A stretch of 64,000 nucleotides of DNA from Prorocentrum cordatum (GCA_963575745.1 CAUYUJ010017849.1:1-64000); one strand, 5' to 3'; counted from the first letter of the stretch, positions 33,353 to 45,646 are shown. A program made the numbers and translations. The notes: generated from the letters alone by a model not told the origin.

Positions 33353-34072
33353 AACACCAAACCCAGAATTCCCACAATTTGTCAATCTGTTCTGGATTTT
33401 CGTCTCCCCCTCCATCTCAAAGATTTTTCCCGCATTTCCCTGGACATAGAGGATTGTTTGTGTCTGTGTCTATTTTCCCTCCTGGCCAAAGAAAAACAAT
33501 GCATTCGTCACGGGTGGTGTACTGCGGCCTCCTTCCCAAGGTCCCCTCGTCGGAAGTCGGTGCAAGCATGTCTGTGCACTTCTGCGACCGCCCGAACAAA
33601 TGAGGGTTCCGTGGGAATATATCGGGCTCGCGATCCAGGAGGGCTGGACGGTGATGCTTTCATGGTCCCAATAGCAATCTGGGACTAAGGAAGGCCAAAC
33701 GAGTCCGAACACTATGGCCGGAAAGCAGGACTAGATCGGTGAGAACTTCCTCGGATCTACAATGCGAGTCAGTGGTCGCATGAATACTCGGTCCACAGGA
33801 CGTGGCACATGTGGATGAATTGGGGAGGAGACGCCATCCGTCCATGTAGCCGGTTGAGCATTGACATTTGTATGGCGATGAAGCGCGAACGCGAATTTCA
33901 AAACGAACCGCCTTCAACCCGAGTAGCTGCTGAGACTCGCACTGCTTACTGCCATGAATCGACGGGTGTCGGGCGAAAGCCCGCTTTTGAAAAGGAGCCG
34001 CCCTCCGAATTCTCCAAGCTTGGAACACATGTGTCGCGGACACATCAACGGAATCCCCACTTCAACATTGTG
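33353..34072. repeat. Diverged tandem repeat related to 38.1-39.9 kb
   Basis: Segments such as GAACCGCCTTCAACCCGAGT (33905) and GAGCCGCCCTCCGAATTCTC (33995) lie about 90 bases apart and resemble units in 39.4-39.85 kb. No gene is recognised. Confidence 0.4.
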
Positions 34073-34192
34073 CTGGCCAAGCGGGCCAGAGGCATGCTAA
34101 CATCTCCGGTAACATCTTTCGATTGTTTTAGCTCGCGCGCGTGGCGGCCCCTGAGGGTCTCAACAAGAAAACTACCCCGGGCGGTCCCTGGG
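34073..34192 (+). repeat. Dispersed repeat family B, copy 3
   Basis: The core GCTAACATCTCCGGTAAC differs by one base from copies 1 and 2. It is more diverged at its right end and is followed by a TAC array rather than a phased block. Confidence 0.7.
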
Positions 34193-34213
34193 CGGCCGGT
34201 GTCTTCTTCTTCT

Positions 34214-34712
<499 letters not shown>

Positions 34713-35189
34713 TGTAGCGCCCCTCACGGGGGTAGAGACCAATTGGACCAAGTGTATTTGCTGGGGCGTCACGCTGTCACCCTGTTGGTTTGGCTTTGCC
34801 GTCTTATTGCTCCCTTTCATGATTACGTATTTCGCAAATCCATATGTAGATTCACCCCACGCCTCTCTGTATTGTCGGTTCGAATCTCTAGTCTTGTATG
34901 TTGCACTGGTTTTTGTTTAAATTAAGCTCATGGCGTCTTGGTTGTCGCTGAATTTCTGATTTGGCTCCCCCCGCCGTGCTGTCATCGCCCATTCCTCTCT
35001 CCTCGCGCGTTTCTTTCTTCTTCCCCTTCTTTTCTGGTTTGCGGGCCCATTTTGGAAACTCAACCACCCCCAATACAACTGTCATCCCCCAGCCCCCCCC
35101 CAGACTAGCATCATTATCATGATCCGTTTCCGCGTGTCCATTTTTGAAACTCAACCACCCCCACAGCACATCTGCCTTCACATGCGGCC

Positions 35190-35345
35190 TCTGGGGACCT
35201 CGTGAAACCTCCAAGGCTCTCCTAGGGTATCCTCAGCAATCCAGGGGCGTCCTCAGCGTTCTGGAACTTTTTGGGTCGTTCAGGATACTCCAGGGCCTCC
35301 TGGGGTCTCCTGGGGCCTCGTGGAACCTCGCAGGGCAGCCTGTGA
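35190..35345 (-). repeat. Phased CTCCTGGGG-type repeat block
   Basis: CCTCGTGGAACCTC, CTCCTGGGG and CTCCTAGGG words at 10-12 base steps, a diverged form of the phased repeat. A similar short stretch lies at 35715-35830. Confidence 0.4.
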
Positions 35346-35384
35346 CCAGGGGGCGTGGCACGGGACGCGCCAAGGGACCATGAC

Positions 35385-35530
35385 CCCTCGTAAGTAATAC
35401 GGATTTCGCGCCCCCAGTGCCAAGACCCTTTGTAGATTAGCCTGGGGTCGCGCTCCCAGGGCCAAGATCCCTCGCAAATTACGACGGATGCACGCTCCCA
35501 GGGCCACGATCCCTCGTACATTGTACGAGT
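35385..35530 (-). repeat. Diverged tandem repeat, about 45-bp unit
   Basis: CCCCTCGTAAGTAATACG, GCGCTCCCAGGGCCAAGATC and CCCTCGTACATTGTACGA-type words recur about every 45 bases. The minus-strand translation repeats YEGSW-W-R. Confidence 0.6.
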
Positions 35531-35570
35531 TCGGCGCTCCCAGTGTTTAGGGGCACCTGCCCCCTTTCCT

Positions 35571-35691
35571 CATCATGCTCGTCCTCCTCCTCATCCTTCT
35601 CCTCGTCCTCCTCCTCCTCCTTTTCCTTGTCCTCCTCCTCCTCCTCCTCCTCCTCCTCCACGTCCTCCTCCTCCTCCACCTCCCCCTCCCT
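35571..35691 (+). repeat. CTC triplet tract
   Basis: A pyrimidine tract with CTT and CGT interruptions. Confidence 0.9.
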
Positions 35692-35831
35692 ACCTCGGGC
35701 GTGATGGACCATGGGACCTCATGGAGCCTCCTGGTAATCCCGGGGGCCTCCTGGGAGAGCAACCTCTGGGAACTTCCTGCGGCCTCTTGAAACCTCCTGG
35801 GCTCTCGTAGGGTATCCTCAGCCCTCCAGGG

Positions 35832-35926
35832 GCACCACCACCACCACCACCACCACCACCACCACCACCACCACCACCACCACCACCACCACCACCACCA
35901 CCACCACCACCACCACCACCACCACC

Positions 35927-36025
<99 letters not shown>

Positions 36026-36053
36026 GCTACTATTACTACTATTACTACTACTC
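35832..36053 (+). repeat. CAC array joined to CTA array
   Basis: About 105 bases of pure CAC units change abruptly at 35936 to about 118 bases of CTA/TAC units. Confidence 0.97.
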
Positions 36054-36469
36054 AGTCATACGCCGCAGGCGCGAGGACGCAGACAGTGCTGTGACACCCT
36101 GTCGTGCCATAGCTGTCGATTATGCAAAAATCGTAGACTGACGCGGTATGCCTCATCCGGTACCATTCGTACCATTCGGGCGGTCGGTGTCACGCATGTC
36201 GAAGTTCCTGCGGCGATTTTCAAGACCCCCAAGGGCTCCCCACGAGCACACCGAGGAACCCAGGGCCTCAAGGAACTCCAAGAGATCATTCGAGTTGGGA
36301 TGCGAGGGTGGCAGGTTCCAGATTGGCCTGCACATGCTCCCAGAAGGCTTCAAGATAACATCATCATTGTCACATGCAGCTCCACAAGGTTTCACATAGG
36401 CCTAAATTCATTCATTGATTTTGCTGGGATGTTTGAAATATGCTGGCGCTACCACCTCTCTCAGTGTTC

Positions 36470-36965
36470 CGACCGCTCAAGGCGGCCCATTCAGCCCCCG
36501 AGATTGACAGCAATCGGGCCAAGAGGCCTCCTGGACGGCCACGAGACGGTCCAAGAGGGCCCAAGGGGCCTCCCAAGAAGCCTCCACACCCCCGGGAGGG
36601 TCCGAAGAAGGGGAACCTGAACTGCAATTTCGAACCCTTTCCTGACAGATGGCCCCCCAGACTGCCAAAAGGCCTCCAAGAAGGCCCCAAGAAAGAGACC
36701 TCCAATAGGCTTCCGAGAGGCCCCCAAAGGCCCCCGCAAAGGCCCACAAGAGGCCATAAAGGTGCCCCCGCCAACGCAGGCAAGCGTCAGCGACGCAGCA
36801 AGGCTCTCCTTCAACACAGCCTCCAAGACGCCCCCTCAGGAGGATATTCGGAACGCTCCCCAAGAGGCCCCAAAGGCCTCCAAGATCCCCCAAAGAGACC
36901 TCCAGAGGGGCCAAACGACCTCAGGAGGCCTCGAAGCGTCCCCGCGACCGCAGGCAAGTCTCACC
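36470..36965 (+). repeat. Phased CCAAGA repeat block
   Basis: Steps of 10-12 bases in 36515-36610 and 36840-36950, interrupted by other sequence at about 36605-36660. The 36.06-36.47 kb flank contains no recognised gene. Confidence 0.6.
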
Positions 36966-37429
36966 GATGCTGCATGACAACCCTCCAACGAGGCCTCCAA
37001 ACCTCAACCAATGCGCGATACGCGTGCGCGATCTGTTGCCGTCACAACCTCCAGATCTTCCAGCCGCATTTCAAACCCAACGCCCGACGCAGAACGGAAT
37101 ACCCGACGCAGTAGAGCACGGCATCACTGCCCACGTGGCATGCAACTGCCAGCGATGCTGCAATACAGTTCTCGAACGAGGCCTTGAAGAAGCCCTCAGG
37201 ACCATTTTTGAAGAGCTCCTCATCTCTTCCCCGTCCTCCTTCTGCTCCTGCTGTTTTTTTTCTTGCTCTTCTGCCTCCCAAGAAATGTGCGATACGCGGT
37301 GTGCGATCTGCTGCACCCGCGCCCTTCACACACAGTGATGCTGCATGGGCCAGTGGAAGGAGCGCAGCGATTATGTACGTTAGCCAGCGTGTATCCTAAA
37401 CAATGCGTCATTGCATGGTGGAGGTGACA

Positions 37430-37627
37430 ACTATACGGTGCAAGCTGTGGTGAACGCTATGTGGTGTAAGCTGGTGAGGTGATCACTGTGCGACGTAAGC
37501 TATGTGGTAAAAGCTATGTCGTTTAAGCTAGGTGGCGTGAATTGCAGGGCAAAGCTATGGGCTGTAAGCTATGTGATGTAAGCTGTGTCGTGCAAGGCCT
37601 GTAGTGGAAGCTATGTCGCATAAGCTC
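37430..37627 (+). repeat. Degenerate ~16-bp tandem repeat (TAAGCTATGT)
   Basis: TAAGCTATGTGGTG-like units recur about every 14-18 bases, roughly a dozen times. The flanking 36.97-37.43 kb shows no gene. Confidence 0.75.
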
Positions 37628-37742
37628 AGATCGCGGGGCCCTCACGAGGCGGCACGGGCGGCAACGTGGCGCAACCTCGGCATGCGTACACCTCCCCAGC
37701 GCACGTGGCGCCCACGAGGCGGCGGCGCAACCCTGGCGAAAC

Positions 37743-37902
37743 CTTAGGTCGGGCCTGTCCTCCTAGAGGCCGATTTTGGACGGAACATAAAAAATACTCA
37801 AACATACTCACAAACGGTCAAACATAGTAACAAAATCGTCCCCAGACTATTTTTTGACTATTTTTGAATATTCCTCCTGTAGAGGGACATGCCCGACTTA
37901 AG
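37743..37902. mobile_element. MITE-like element family A, copy 3
   Basis: 160 bp, the best-preserved ends: CTTAGGTCGGGCCTGTCCTC at the left and, in reverse complement, CTTAAGTCGGGCATGTCCCT at the right. The inside is AT-rich with CAAACATA-type words and CATAGTAACAAAATCGTCCC. Confidence 0.8.
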
Positions 37903-38109
37903 CATATCCCCAAAGCGCGGGGCGGCCACAAGGCGCTCACGAGGCGGCAACGCGGCGCACCCTCGGCATACTCCCCCCCCCAAACGCGGGGCGCCTACGA
38001 AGAGCCAACGAATCCGGCACGGGACTCAACGTGGCGAACCTCCGGAGCACTAGCCGAGTGCTTGAATGAAGCAAGAGCCCGTACGTAACTGCAAACACTG
38101 CGTGGGGGA

Positions 38110-38645
38110 ATGATTGCATCCATCTGTGCAACGTTCTGAAGGTTCAATCTTCAGGAGCCGCGAGCGTGAAGTGACCTCAGGCCGGAACCGCGCTTTGAAA
38201 ACCGTCCCCCCCTCCCATCCGTGCAACACTTTGGTAGGGAAACGAGCTCTATACACCGACGCTTTTTTCCAGCCCTGCGCTGAAATTCGCACGGGAACGC
38301 GGATCCTGGTGTATACGGGATGCTGGTGTATACATCTTTCGTTGTTTCCCTTGGAAGACGGGGGAGAAGTATACACCACACCGCCCCGACGTCGTCCCCG
38401 ACCCTCAAAAAGTCCTGGGATTGGCAGAGAGCCCGCCGCTGGTAAAGTATATGTTCCAATTTCCGAAAAACCGTCCCCCCCTCCATCCGTGCAACACTTT
38501 GGAGCTCACACGGTGCACTCGGGACGCACGTCGCGAGGAAGCCGCAAACGATGGAGCGCTCGACCTCCAACGAGCCCTACGTCCGTGCAGCCGTTCGAAC
38601 TCCCAAAACGTCACGTTCGCACTTTTTGCGCGGACGTCTCAAGCG
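38110..38645 (+). repeat. Diverged tandem repeat (CCATCCGTGCAACACTTTGG)
   Basis: The 20-base word in the name is present at about 38215 and 38485, each preceded by AAACCGTCCCCCCCTC. Related words lie at 38114 and 38580. Confidence 0.6.
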
Positions 38646-38661
38646 GGAACCGGTTGAAGCT

Positions 38662-38877
38662 TGATGGTGATGCTGATGATGACGGTGGTGGTGATGCTGA
38701 TGCTGATGATGCTGATGGTGATGATGATGATGATGCTGATGATGATGTTGATGCTGCTGATGATGAAGGTGATGATGTTGATGTTGATGCTGATGGTAAT
38801 GCTGATGCTGGTGATGATGATGATGGTGATGATAATGCTGATGATGTTGATGCTGATGATGCTGATGATGGTGAGGA
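38662..38877 (+). repeat. GATGCT/GATGGT triplet array
   Basis: GAT units alternating with GCT, GTT and GGT. Confidence 0.95.
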
Positions 38878-39089
38878 GGGTTAGGAGGACGAGAGGGAGG
38901 AGGAATTCACAAGCTTCTGAAGCCCGGACCGAGAGGCCCAGACCGCACAGCACACACATCGTGCCGTGCGACGAAAACAGATGCTCGGAAAAGACACGGG
39001 GTAGGATAACGGAGGGAGAGGAGGATGACGAGGACGGGCACCACGAGGAGGATGATAAAACAACACCCGTCACGCATCGGTGATGCTTT

Positions 39090-39860
39090 CATTCGCCCTC
39101 CCATCCCAAGTCCTCTCGTCCTGAAGTCGATGCATGGACCATTCCTTTTCGCTTCCGTGAGCGCCCGCTAGAAAGGCGAAGGTCCAGTGGGCCTCCTTCT
39201 GGCTCAGCACCCGCGATGGCTGGAATTGTCATGATTCTGTGCCCCTCAAGAACAACTGGAAATTGAGAAACCCAGAAGACTCCGTATCCAGCGGTCCTTG
39301 CGCACATTATTCAAGGACTGGAACAGTGGAAGCCCTGTCGGCTTCAAAGCTGGCGTCGACAATCGGACTATGGACTATATGGGTCGGCAGCATATGGTGG
39401 CAATCTGCAGTGAGTAAGGGAAGACGCTGCCCTCCGTCTATGTATCCATCTGCTTGAGTTTCTGCTCACGTGACAGACGGCGAAGAGAGAAGACGACTTT
39501 CAAACTGAGATGCCCTCAGTCCGAGTAGCTGCTGGAGCTGTTAAGGTCTATGGTCGTACGCGGGGCAAGCTCGGGTGAAAGCCCAGCTGTGAAAAAGGAA
39601 CCGCCCTGCGTCCGTGCATCTGCTGATGAATATAACTGTTGATGAGTTGGCGTGGGTGAGTCGTATGGCGGGGAACCCAATTTGATAAAGAACCGCCTTA
39701 TTTCTGAATTTGGTTCGGTCGACGTTCATAGTCAAAAGTATCCACCCTCAGTCCATGCCGTTTTTTTAACTCCAAACGCTAGTATCAAATAGACAGAGGG
39801 AGTCGCTGGGGAGAACCGACATTTGAAGCCCATCCGCCCTCCATCCGTATAGCTGGTGGA
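39090..39860 (+). repeat. Diverged ~92-bp tandem repeat
   Basis: The word GAACCGCCCTNNNTCCGTG and related forms recur near 39506, 39598, 39691, 39736 and 39829, at intervals of about 46 or multiples. Similar units are at 33.9-34.0 kb. The repeats read TDGG(R/G)-F in the minus frame. I find no gene in 38.9-40.4 kb. Confidence 0.45.
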
Positions 39861-40375
39861 GCGTTCCAGAACTAGGGTCATGCGTGTTAAGACATTTAAA
39901 GCAAAAACTCGCCGTATGTCGAAACGTGCTGCCATCTCGTGCGCCCCAGGCCAACAACGCACTCGTGCAACACGTGCAGGACCCGATGTTTGTGGAACCC
40001 AATATGTGGGGACACCGCGCGCGTGTGAACCTTGCGCGTGAGAAGGTGTGGCGCGCGGGGCCAGTGGGCGGGAAACCCTCGGGATCTCAGTCATGGGCCC
40101 TAGCAGCCACCAAGACAAACACGACAGACAATAACGATTCTTCGGACCTCCCTCGTGTCCCAGCATTGGTGGGCCCAACCATCGGGCGCAAAAGCAATCG
40201 TTAACGTTTTTCTCGAAAGTGCAAACAGCAATCGCGACGCGCAGCAGCGGGCGCCAGGCAGGGCCCCGGTCGGTCCGGGGCTTTTCGGAACTGCGTGGGG
40301 CGCTGCGCTGCGAGGCGAGCGAAGTCCGCCCCACTGCCCCCGGCGACGCGTAATTCGCCGGGGAGGAAAAAGGGG

Positions 40376-40475
40376 GGGCGGAGGAGGGAGAGGAGGAGGG
40401 GGAGGATGGGGATGAGGATGAGGATGAGGATGAAGATGAAGATGCCGATGGTGATGGTGAGGATGATGATGATCA
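40376..40475 (+). repeat. GAG/GAT triplet tract
   Basis: GGAGGAG units shade into GATGAG and GATGAT. The next 560 bases hold no recognised feature. Confidence 0.85.
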
Positions 40476-41047
40476 GATCAGAACCCATCGGGGGCCAGCA
40501 GGAATCCCGGGCACTCGAGCCCCTAGGATCGGGCTACACCCGAGCTTCAGTTTGCGATGCGTGACCGAGGACAGTCGCGACTCACGGCCGTGACTATAAC
40601 GGCAATTGTCGCTTTGCCCCCAGAAGCCGCAGAGCCGCGCTCGCATCCGAACCGTTCCACCTTGCAGAAAACCGGTCCCCGCAGTCGTATAGAGCTCCGA
40701 GGGGCGCTCAGGGGGACCAGGGACCCTCACGGCATCAGTAATCTTAACGCGCTTACGCGTTCCAGCCTCATCGCTCGCACGTCGGCACCTACGAGGCTCT
40801 CCACCCACCACCTGGCCCTGAAAGAGATCCTACTCGTGCGGTGATCGATCGTACGACAGAGGCAACCAGCTCGGGCCCAGTTTGGCTCGTGCTGCTCTAG
40901 CTCTGGGTGGGGATGTGGTGAGAGAGGCGAGGCTCGGAGCACGGGGGGGGACAAGTGGGGAAACTGAGGATCGGCGTGCTGGCTGCGTGGCTCAGGCGTT
41001 TTACGAGCTCCTCGGTCCGTCGTTTTTCTACTCGGGAATCCTAACAC

Positions 41048-43800
41048 CTACTCCTCCATCATCGCCTCGAGCTCGTGGTATCCCGTGTTTACCAGGCACT
41101 CGTACTGGCCCCACGGGGCCATGCCCTGCTTGTAGACTGCGCCCACCTGGTCCAGCGCCTCGTGCACTGGCTGGTCGTGGGCCTTGCCGTTCGCGACGCT
41201 CAGGATGAGCTTGACCTTGCATATCTCGTGGAAGTCTGTGATCTTCACCATCGGCACGAGCTCTCCCATCTGCAAAACGCTGACCTGCTTCTGCTGCTGC
41301 TGCTTGTTGCGATCCTCGAGCTGCGCCTTGCCCGCGCGCCTCTCCGCCACTCCCTCCGCGGAGATGTCCTCGGAGACCCCCGCGTTGTACGCCGCTGAGT
41401 TGGAACCCATCTCTGTGATCCTCTTGTCGGCCTCCGCCAACGGGAGACCTGTGAAGTGCCTGTGAAGTACTTCTGGATTGCCTTGATCTCCATCGTCATG
41501 CCGTCGAGCTCAGATGTGTCCACGATCTTCGGGTTTCCCTTCTTCGCGCTACCTGCCGCTACTGCACTTGCTCCCGATGCTGCTCGTGACTGCCGACTTC
41601 CTCATCTGCAGCTCCACCTTGCACGGCTCGGCTGCGTCTTTCCTCGAGTGCCTCGAGCGAGGCTTCGAGCGAGGCCTGCAACCGCGACGCGTGGTAAAGG
41701 CTGTGGCTGGTGCACGGTCGCGAGGTGCAGTTGGAGTGTAGGTAGGTCGGCAAACTCGATTGCGCGCTCCGGCTCGGGGCGCGTGAACTGCTGCGGAAGA
41801 ACGACGGGATAGTTGAGTGTCGACTTCTGGGCTATGCATATTCCCTGTCGGTACGCTGCCATGATGTGATTGATGGCCGTGCGCCTGCGTGCAAATTTTG
41901 AGGCGCGCGCCGGGCACTGGTTTTCGACAGGATACTTCGTGAACCTGTTTAGTTGTCCGTGTTCGCTTCCTCCTCTGTGTGATTGATGTGCTCGAAGTGC
42001 GCGTGCCGCGCGGAACCTTTTTCGTGCCCCAGGCCGTCCTCGTTTAGTAGAACGCATGGATGCCCACCCTCGAAGCACTCCTGATCCTCGTAGAGCCTGA
42101 TGGGGGTCCCCGTCGGGGACTCTTATCCACGAAGTCTCTTCATGTTGACCTTCAGGAACTTGGCGCGCAGCTCTGGCACCGGGAACACCCTCAGGAAGTC
42201 GCAACCTACGTCGCTCAGAAACTCTATCCCGTCTTCGAGCCTACCCAAGTCGAACAAGTCGTTCTTGAACTGCAGGGCCCAGAGGTTCGTGCGGTCCTTC
42301 GGGGTGACCTCTGGGGCATGCTCCGGAGCCCAGGAGAACTGTTGTGGCGTCGCGTTCTCGTGGGCGATCTTCCCAAAGACATCGGCCAGATCCTGGGCGT
42401 GGCGATGGCGGTGGCGAGCGAGAGCTTGACGAGGTCGAAGACGACGCGCCGCAAGCTCAATGCTGGGGGGTGCGACCTCTATCTTTTCTTCCACGCAGCT
42501 TCCGCACATATGGCCGTGGCCTTCCACCGTTCTTCCTCTCCCTCATCAATCGGCTGCCCATAGATCGCAACCCCCTGGCACGACGCGCGAGCATGCGTGA
42601 CCGCGACCCAATCGAGCTTCTTTGCACGGTCCTTCGCGAGGGCCCTCGCCTCGAGACCTGGGGCCGCTGCTCCGATCACTCTGCTCGTGAAGACGAAGCG
42701 CTTGCGCCCGAAGAAGGCGCATGCTTTCCAGAACTTGCCCATCCCACGCCAGCCCGCCCGAATGGCTGAGCGCCTCGCCCTAATCTCCCCGTCGTTTCGC
42801 CCTGAGGTCTGGGTTCTGGCCCCCGGGAAGACCGAGGTGGCTTGCGCTTCTCCAGCGATGGGGGCAATATGGTAGCGGGGCGCCCTGGTGGATCTCTGCG
42901 AGCCTTGTCCCGCGAAACAGGGACCCAGAGTTTTTTTTGTTTCTCGCGACTCTGCGCCAGGCCGATGCGGCTGAGGGCCTCGTACAAGTCGCGATCCGAG
43001 GTCTCGACCTTCGCAGCCGCGCTGCGCGCGTCTGGGACCGCGTGCGTGCAGGTCAGGTCGCTCGCGTACTTCCAGACGCCCAGATCGCGCCTTTTTTTGT
43101 GATGGGGCATCCGGCTGTCAGTGCATGTGCATCATTCGAAAGGCAAAGAATGCGCCGCCACTCCTGCGCCGGCTGCTAAAACGCGACCCTGAACTTGGCG
43201 GCCGCGCCGGAATCGCCCATGAAACACCCCGCGGCGTTGACAAAGGTGCCGCCCCCGTCGTGTACGTGCACGACGCGCGCTGTGCAGCGATGTCTCTTGG
43301 GCATGATCTGCGCGCCCCCTGGCTGACGCATCTGGTGCACCGTCTTGTCGAGGTGCTCGTGGCTGACGCTGGCAGACGCGTTCGTCGCGTCGTGCTTGGC
43401 GGTGATGTGGCTGGCCTTCGCTGCCGAGAGGCGCCGCTGCAGCGCGTTGCCCGCCGCGAGCGCCCCCGCCCTGGATCGTCTCTTTGCGTCGCCGTGGTCC
43501 TCGCGTGGCATGTCGAGGTCGTCGCGTAGGTGTCGGGTGCCGACCCGTGCCTTGCCGAAAAACTACAGAGTCCATGTAGGAGGCGTGTCCCTCGTGCGCT
43601 TGCTTTCTGATTCATATTGCTGACCTGATGCGTCTGTGATCGATTCCACCGCGTGCGTTGTCTCGCTCCTGCCAACTGCGCCAACCGAAACTCCTGCAGT
43701 ACAGGGCCCATGGTGGGTGTCCGCTCCCCTCGATCGCTGCGCTGGGTATCGCAAGACATCAGCAAGCACCAGATCTCCGTCGGCATGGGCCAGTGTGGAC
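41048..43800 (-). pseudogene. Long decayed protein-coding region, family unknown
   Basis: Minus-strand protein-like text runs for over 2 kb with indels and stops. In order: KYASDLTCTHAVPDARSAAA (near 43070), FVFTSRVIGAAAPGLEARAL (near 42680), LWALQFKNDLFDLGRLEDGI (near 42270), then in the same frame after one TAA, RLYEDQECFEGGHPCVLLNE (near 42080), GICIAQKSTLNYPVVLPQQF (near 41830), and a last part with ISAEGVAERRAGKAQLEDRN and VKITDFHEICKVKLILSVAN, ending at a TAG at 41048. An 11-bp tandem duplication at 41448-41468 breaks the last part. Base composition is like the neighbouring retroelements. The family is unknown; retroelement, other transposon and host pseudogene are all possible. Confidence 0.45.
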
Positions 43801-45366
43801 AAGCACGGCGGCGGTGGCTACTCGAAAACTTCTCGACCAGCCTGTTGAGGTCAAGGTTGGCCGCCTCCCAGTGCTCCGTCTCAGGATGGAACGGGTAGTC
43901 CGCTCCGCGGCCTTCACGATGAACCGTTCCTGCTCGACCTGCTCCGCCGCGGGGCCGCCCTCTCGCCCCTCGCCCGCCAGGTCCTCAGCCCATTCTTGAA
44001 GATCTGGTTGTGCGTCGGGAAGCACGTATAGGTTACGCCTGCGGGGGGCTAGCCCATTGCCTGCCATCTCGAAGCGCGCGCGCCATGCCGCGTCCTCTCT
44101 GTGAGACCAGAACGCTGCTGCCAAGGGGTCGTGAAGGTCGGATTCGCGTTCCTGTCGAAGTCGGGATCGTGCTTCTTTGCGTTGCCTCGTGCACTGTCTC
44201 AAGTACCTTGCACTCTCCAGACTGCCATCTAGATTGTCACGTGCTGCAGTGCGCGCGTGAAGTGCTGCCCCCCTCTCCCGCGCCACCCGCGCGTGCAATT
44301 CTGGCCGGTCTTTACGACTGGCCGCGTATCGTGTTTGAGCACACTGTTTACTAGTATTGGCAGTATCTGCCCATGAAGACTCGAGTATGTGATCCCGCAT
44401 CCAGGTGGTGACCTCCGTGTGTCCTGCTTCACGTAAGCGCCGCTCCAACGCCAGCTCGACTTCTTTCCTGCACATCTTTGCCTCCTCCTCATCCTTCAGC
44501 GCTTTACTGAGAGAGAAGAAGTTTCATTTTGTCACGTCCACCCTTGGGGCCTGCAAGGTGAGCTTGTAGTCTATCTCCGCCACGATTCTCGTGCGGTCAA
44601 GCATCGCGATGGACGGGCTAGCGCGTACTCTGCGAGTGAGGTTGTAGGCTATCTCAAATCGCTGCACCCTCTGCAACCACGGGGCCGAGATCGCTAGGTG
44701 GTCGATGTAGCTGGAGCTCTTGTGTCCATGGAAGGTGGGGCCGCATGGACACCAGCTCGTGATCGTAGCCAGGCCTGTGTCCTCCTGCTGCTCTCGATAG
44801 GTCGTGCCCGCCACGTGTTCTGGCGTCCTCGGGGAGGGTACCAGGCTCACGCTATCCACCTCCTGCACGAGGCCCTCGCTCGACCGTAAGCCCATTCCGT
44901 CGTTGAGGCCGGTCGAGGCGATGACTGCTCTCTTGTTCGGGGTCCCGTCCATAATGGTGTAGAACGTCTCCGCCAGCCTCCTCCCTGTTGTCCCATACCT
45001 CGAGATGCCCCTAGCCTCGGTGCGCCGAGGCGGAAAGTAGCCTACAATCAACGTCAGGTCGTGCTGGGAGGACTTCGCTCTCATTGCTCCTATGCGTCCG
45101 TGCAGCGAGCCCTGCACAAGCCAGAAGTGAAAGAGGTGGGCTGTCCCGAATCTCCTACGGTTGAGCCATATCTCCCCCTCGCAATTCTTGTTCGCAATGC
45201 TGCCCCGCGCCCCGCTCCATCCGAACTTCAGCATCAAGAAACCCTCGTGCATGTACAGCTTATGATCTGTCGGGTGCTCCCAATTTTTCTTCGCAGTGAT
45301 TCCAGAGAGAAGGACAATGTCTGCAAACTTGATCTGCTGTGCCACGTCGAGACGTCGGTTGCAATC

Positions 45367-45403
<37 letters not shown>

Positions 45404-45415
45404 GAGAGAGAAACA

Positions 45416-45486
<71 letters not shown>

Positions 45487-45531
45487 AAGAGAAAGAGAGA
45501 GGAGGTTCCAGTGCACGATCTCCACAAACAA
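43760..45531 (-). pseudogene. Decayed LINE-type retroelement 2: endonuclease and linker
   Basis: The 335-codon frame at 44524-45531 carries features of an apurinic-type (EEP) endonuclease of a non-LTR retroelement. It has FADIVLLSG, GEIWLNRRRFGTAHL, LTLIVGYFPPR, STGLNDGMG (where a catalytic D of GDxN would be expected) and SSYIDHLAIS. The final SDH-like motif is replaced by LDRTRI, so it is probably inactive. The first ~55 codons are read through a GA tract and are not real. After one stop the same strand continues with a charged linker (CRKEVELALERRLREAGHTE to about 43800). No reverse transcriptase follows; the next sequence is the unrelated-looking decayed region. Confidence 0.55.
45366..45501 (+). 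repeat. GA dinucleotide tract within retroelement 2
   Basis: AGAGAG and AAAGAGAG units with a short TATATATA. It interrupts the endonuclease at its N-terminal side. Confidence 0.95.
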
Positions 45532-45616
45532 GGGGCCACGTATCGCAGTGCCGAGGGCTGTAAGACGGCAAGAGACTGCGGTAGAGGCCTCATGCCCCTG
45601 GAACCTCGGGCCAGGG

Positions 45617-45646
45617 CTTGATGATGATGAAGATGCAGATGATGAT

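Noticed and set aside
32021-33603. Frames of 361-443 codons, His/Thr-rich or Cys/Val-rich
   Set aside because: Both are readings of the CA array.
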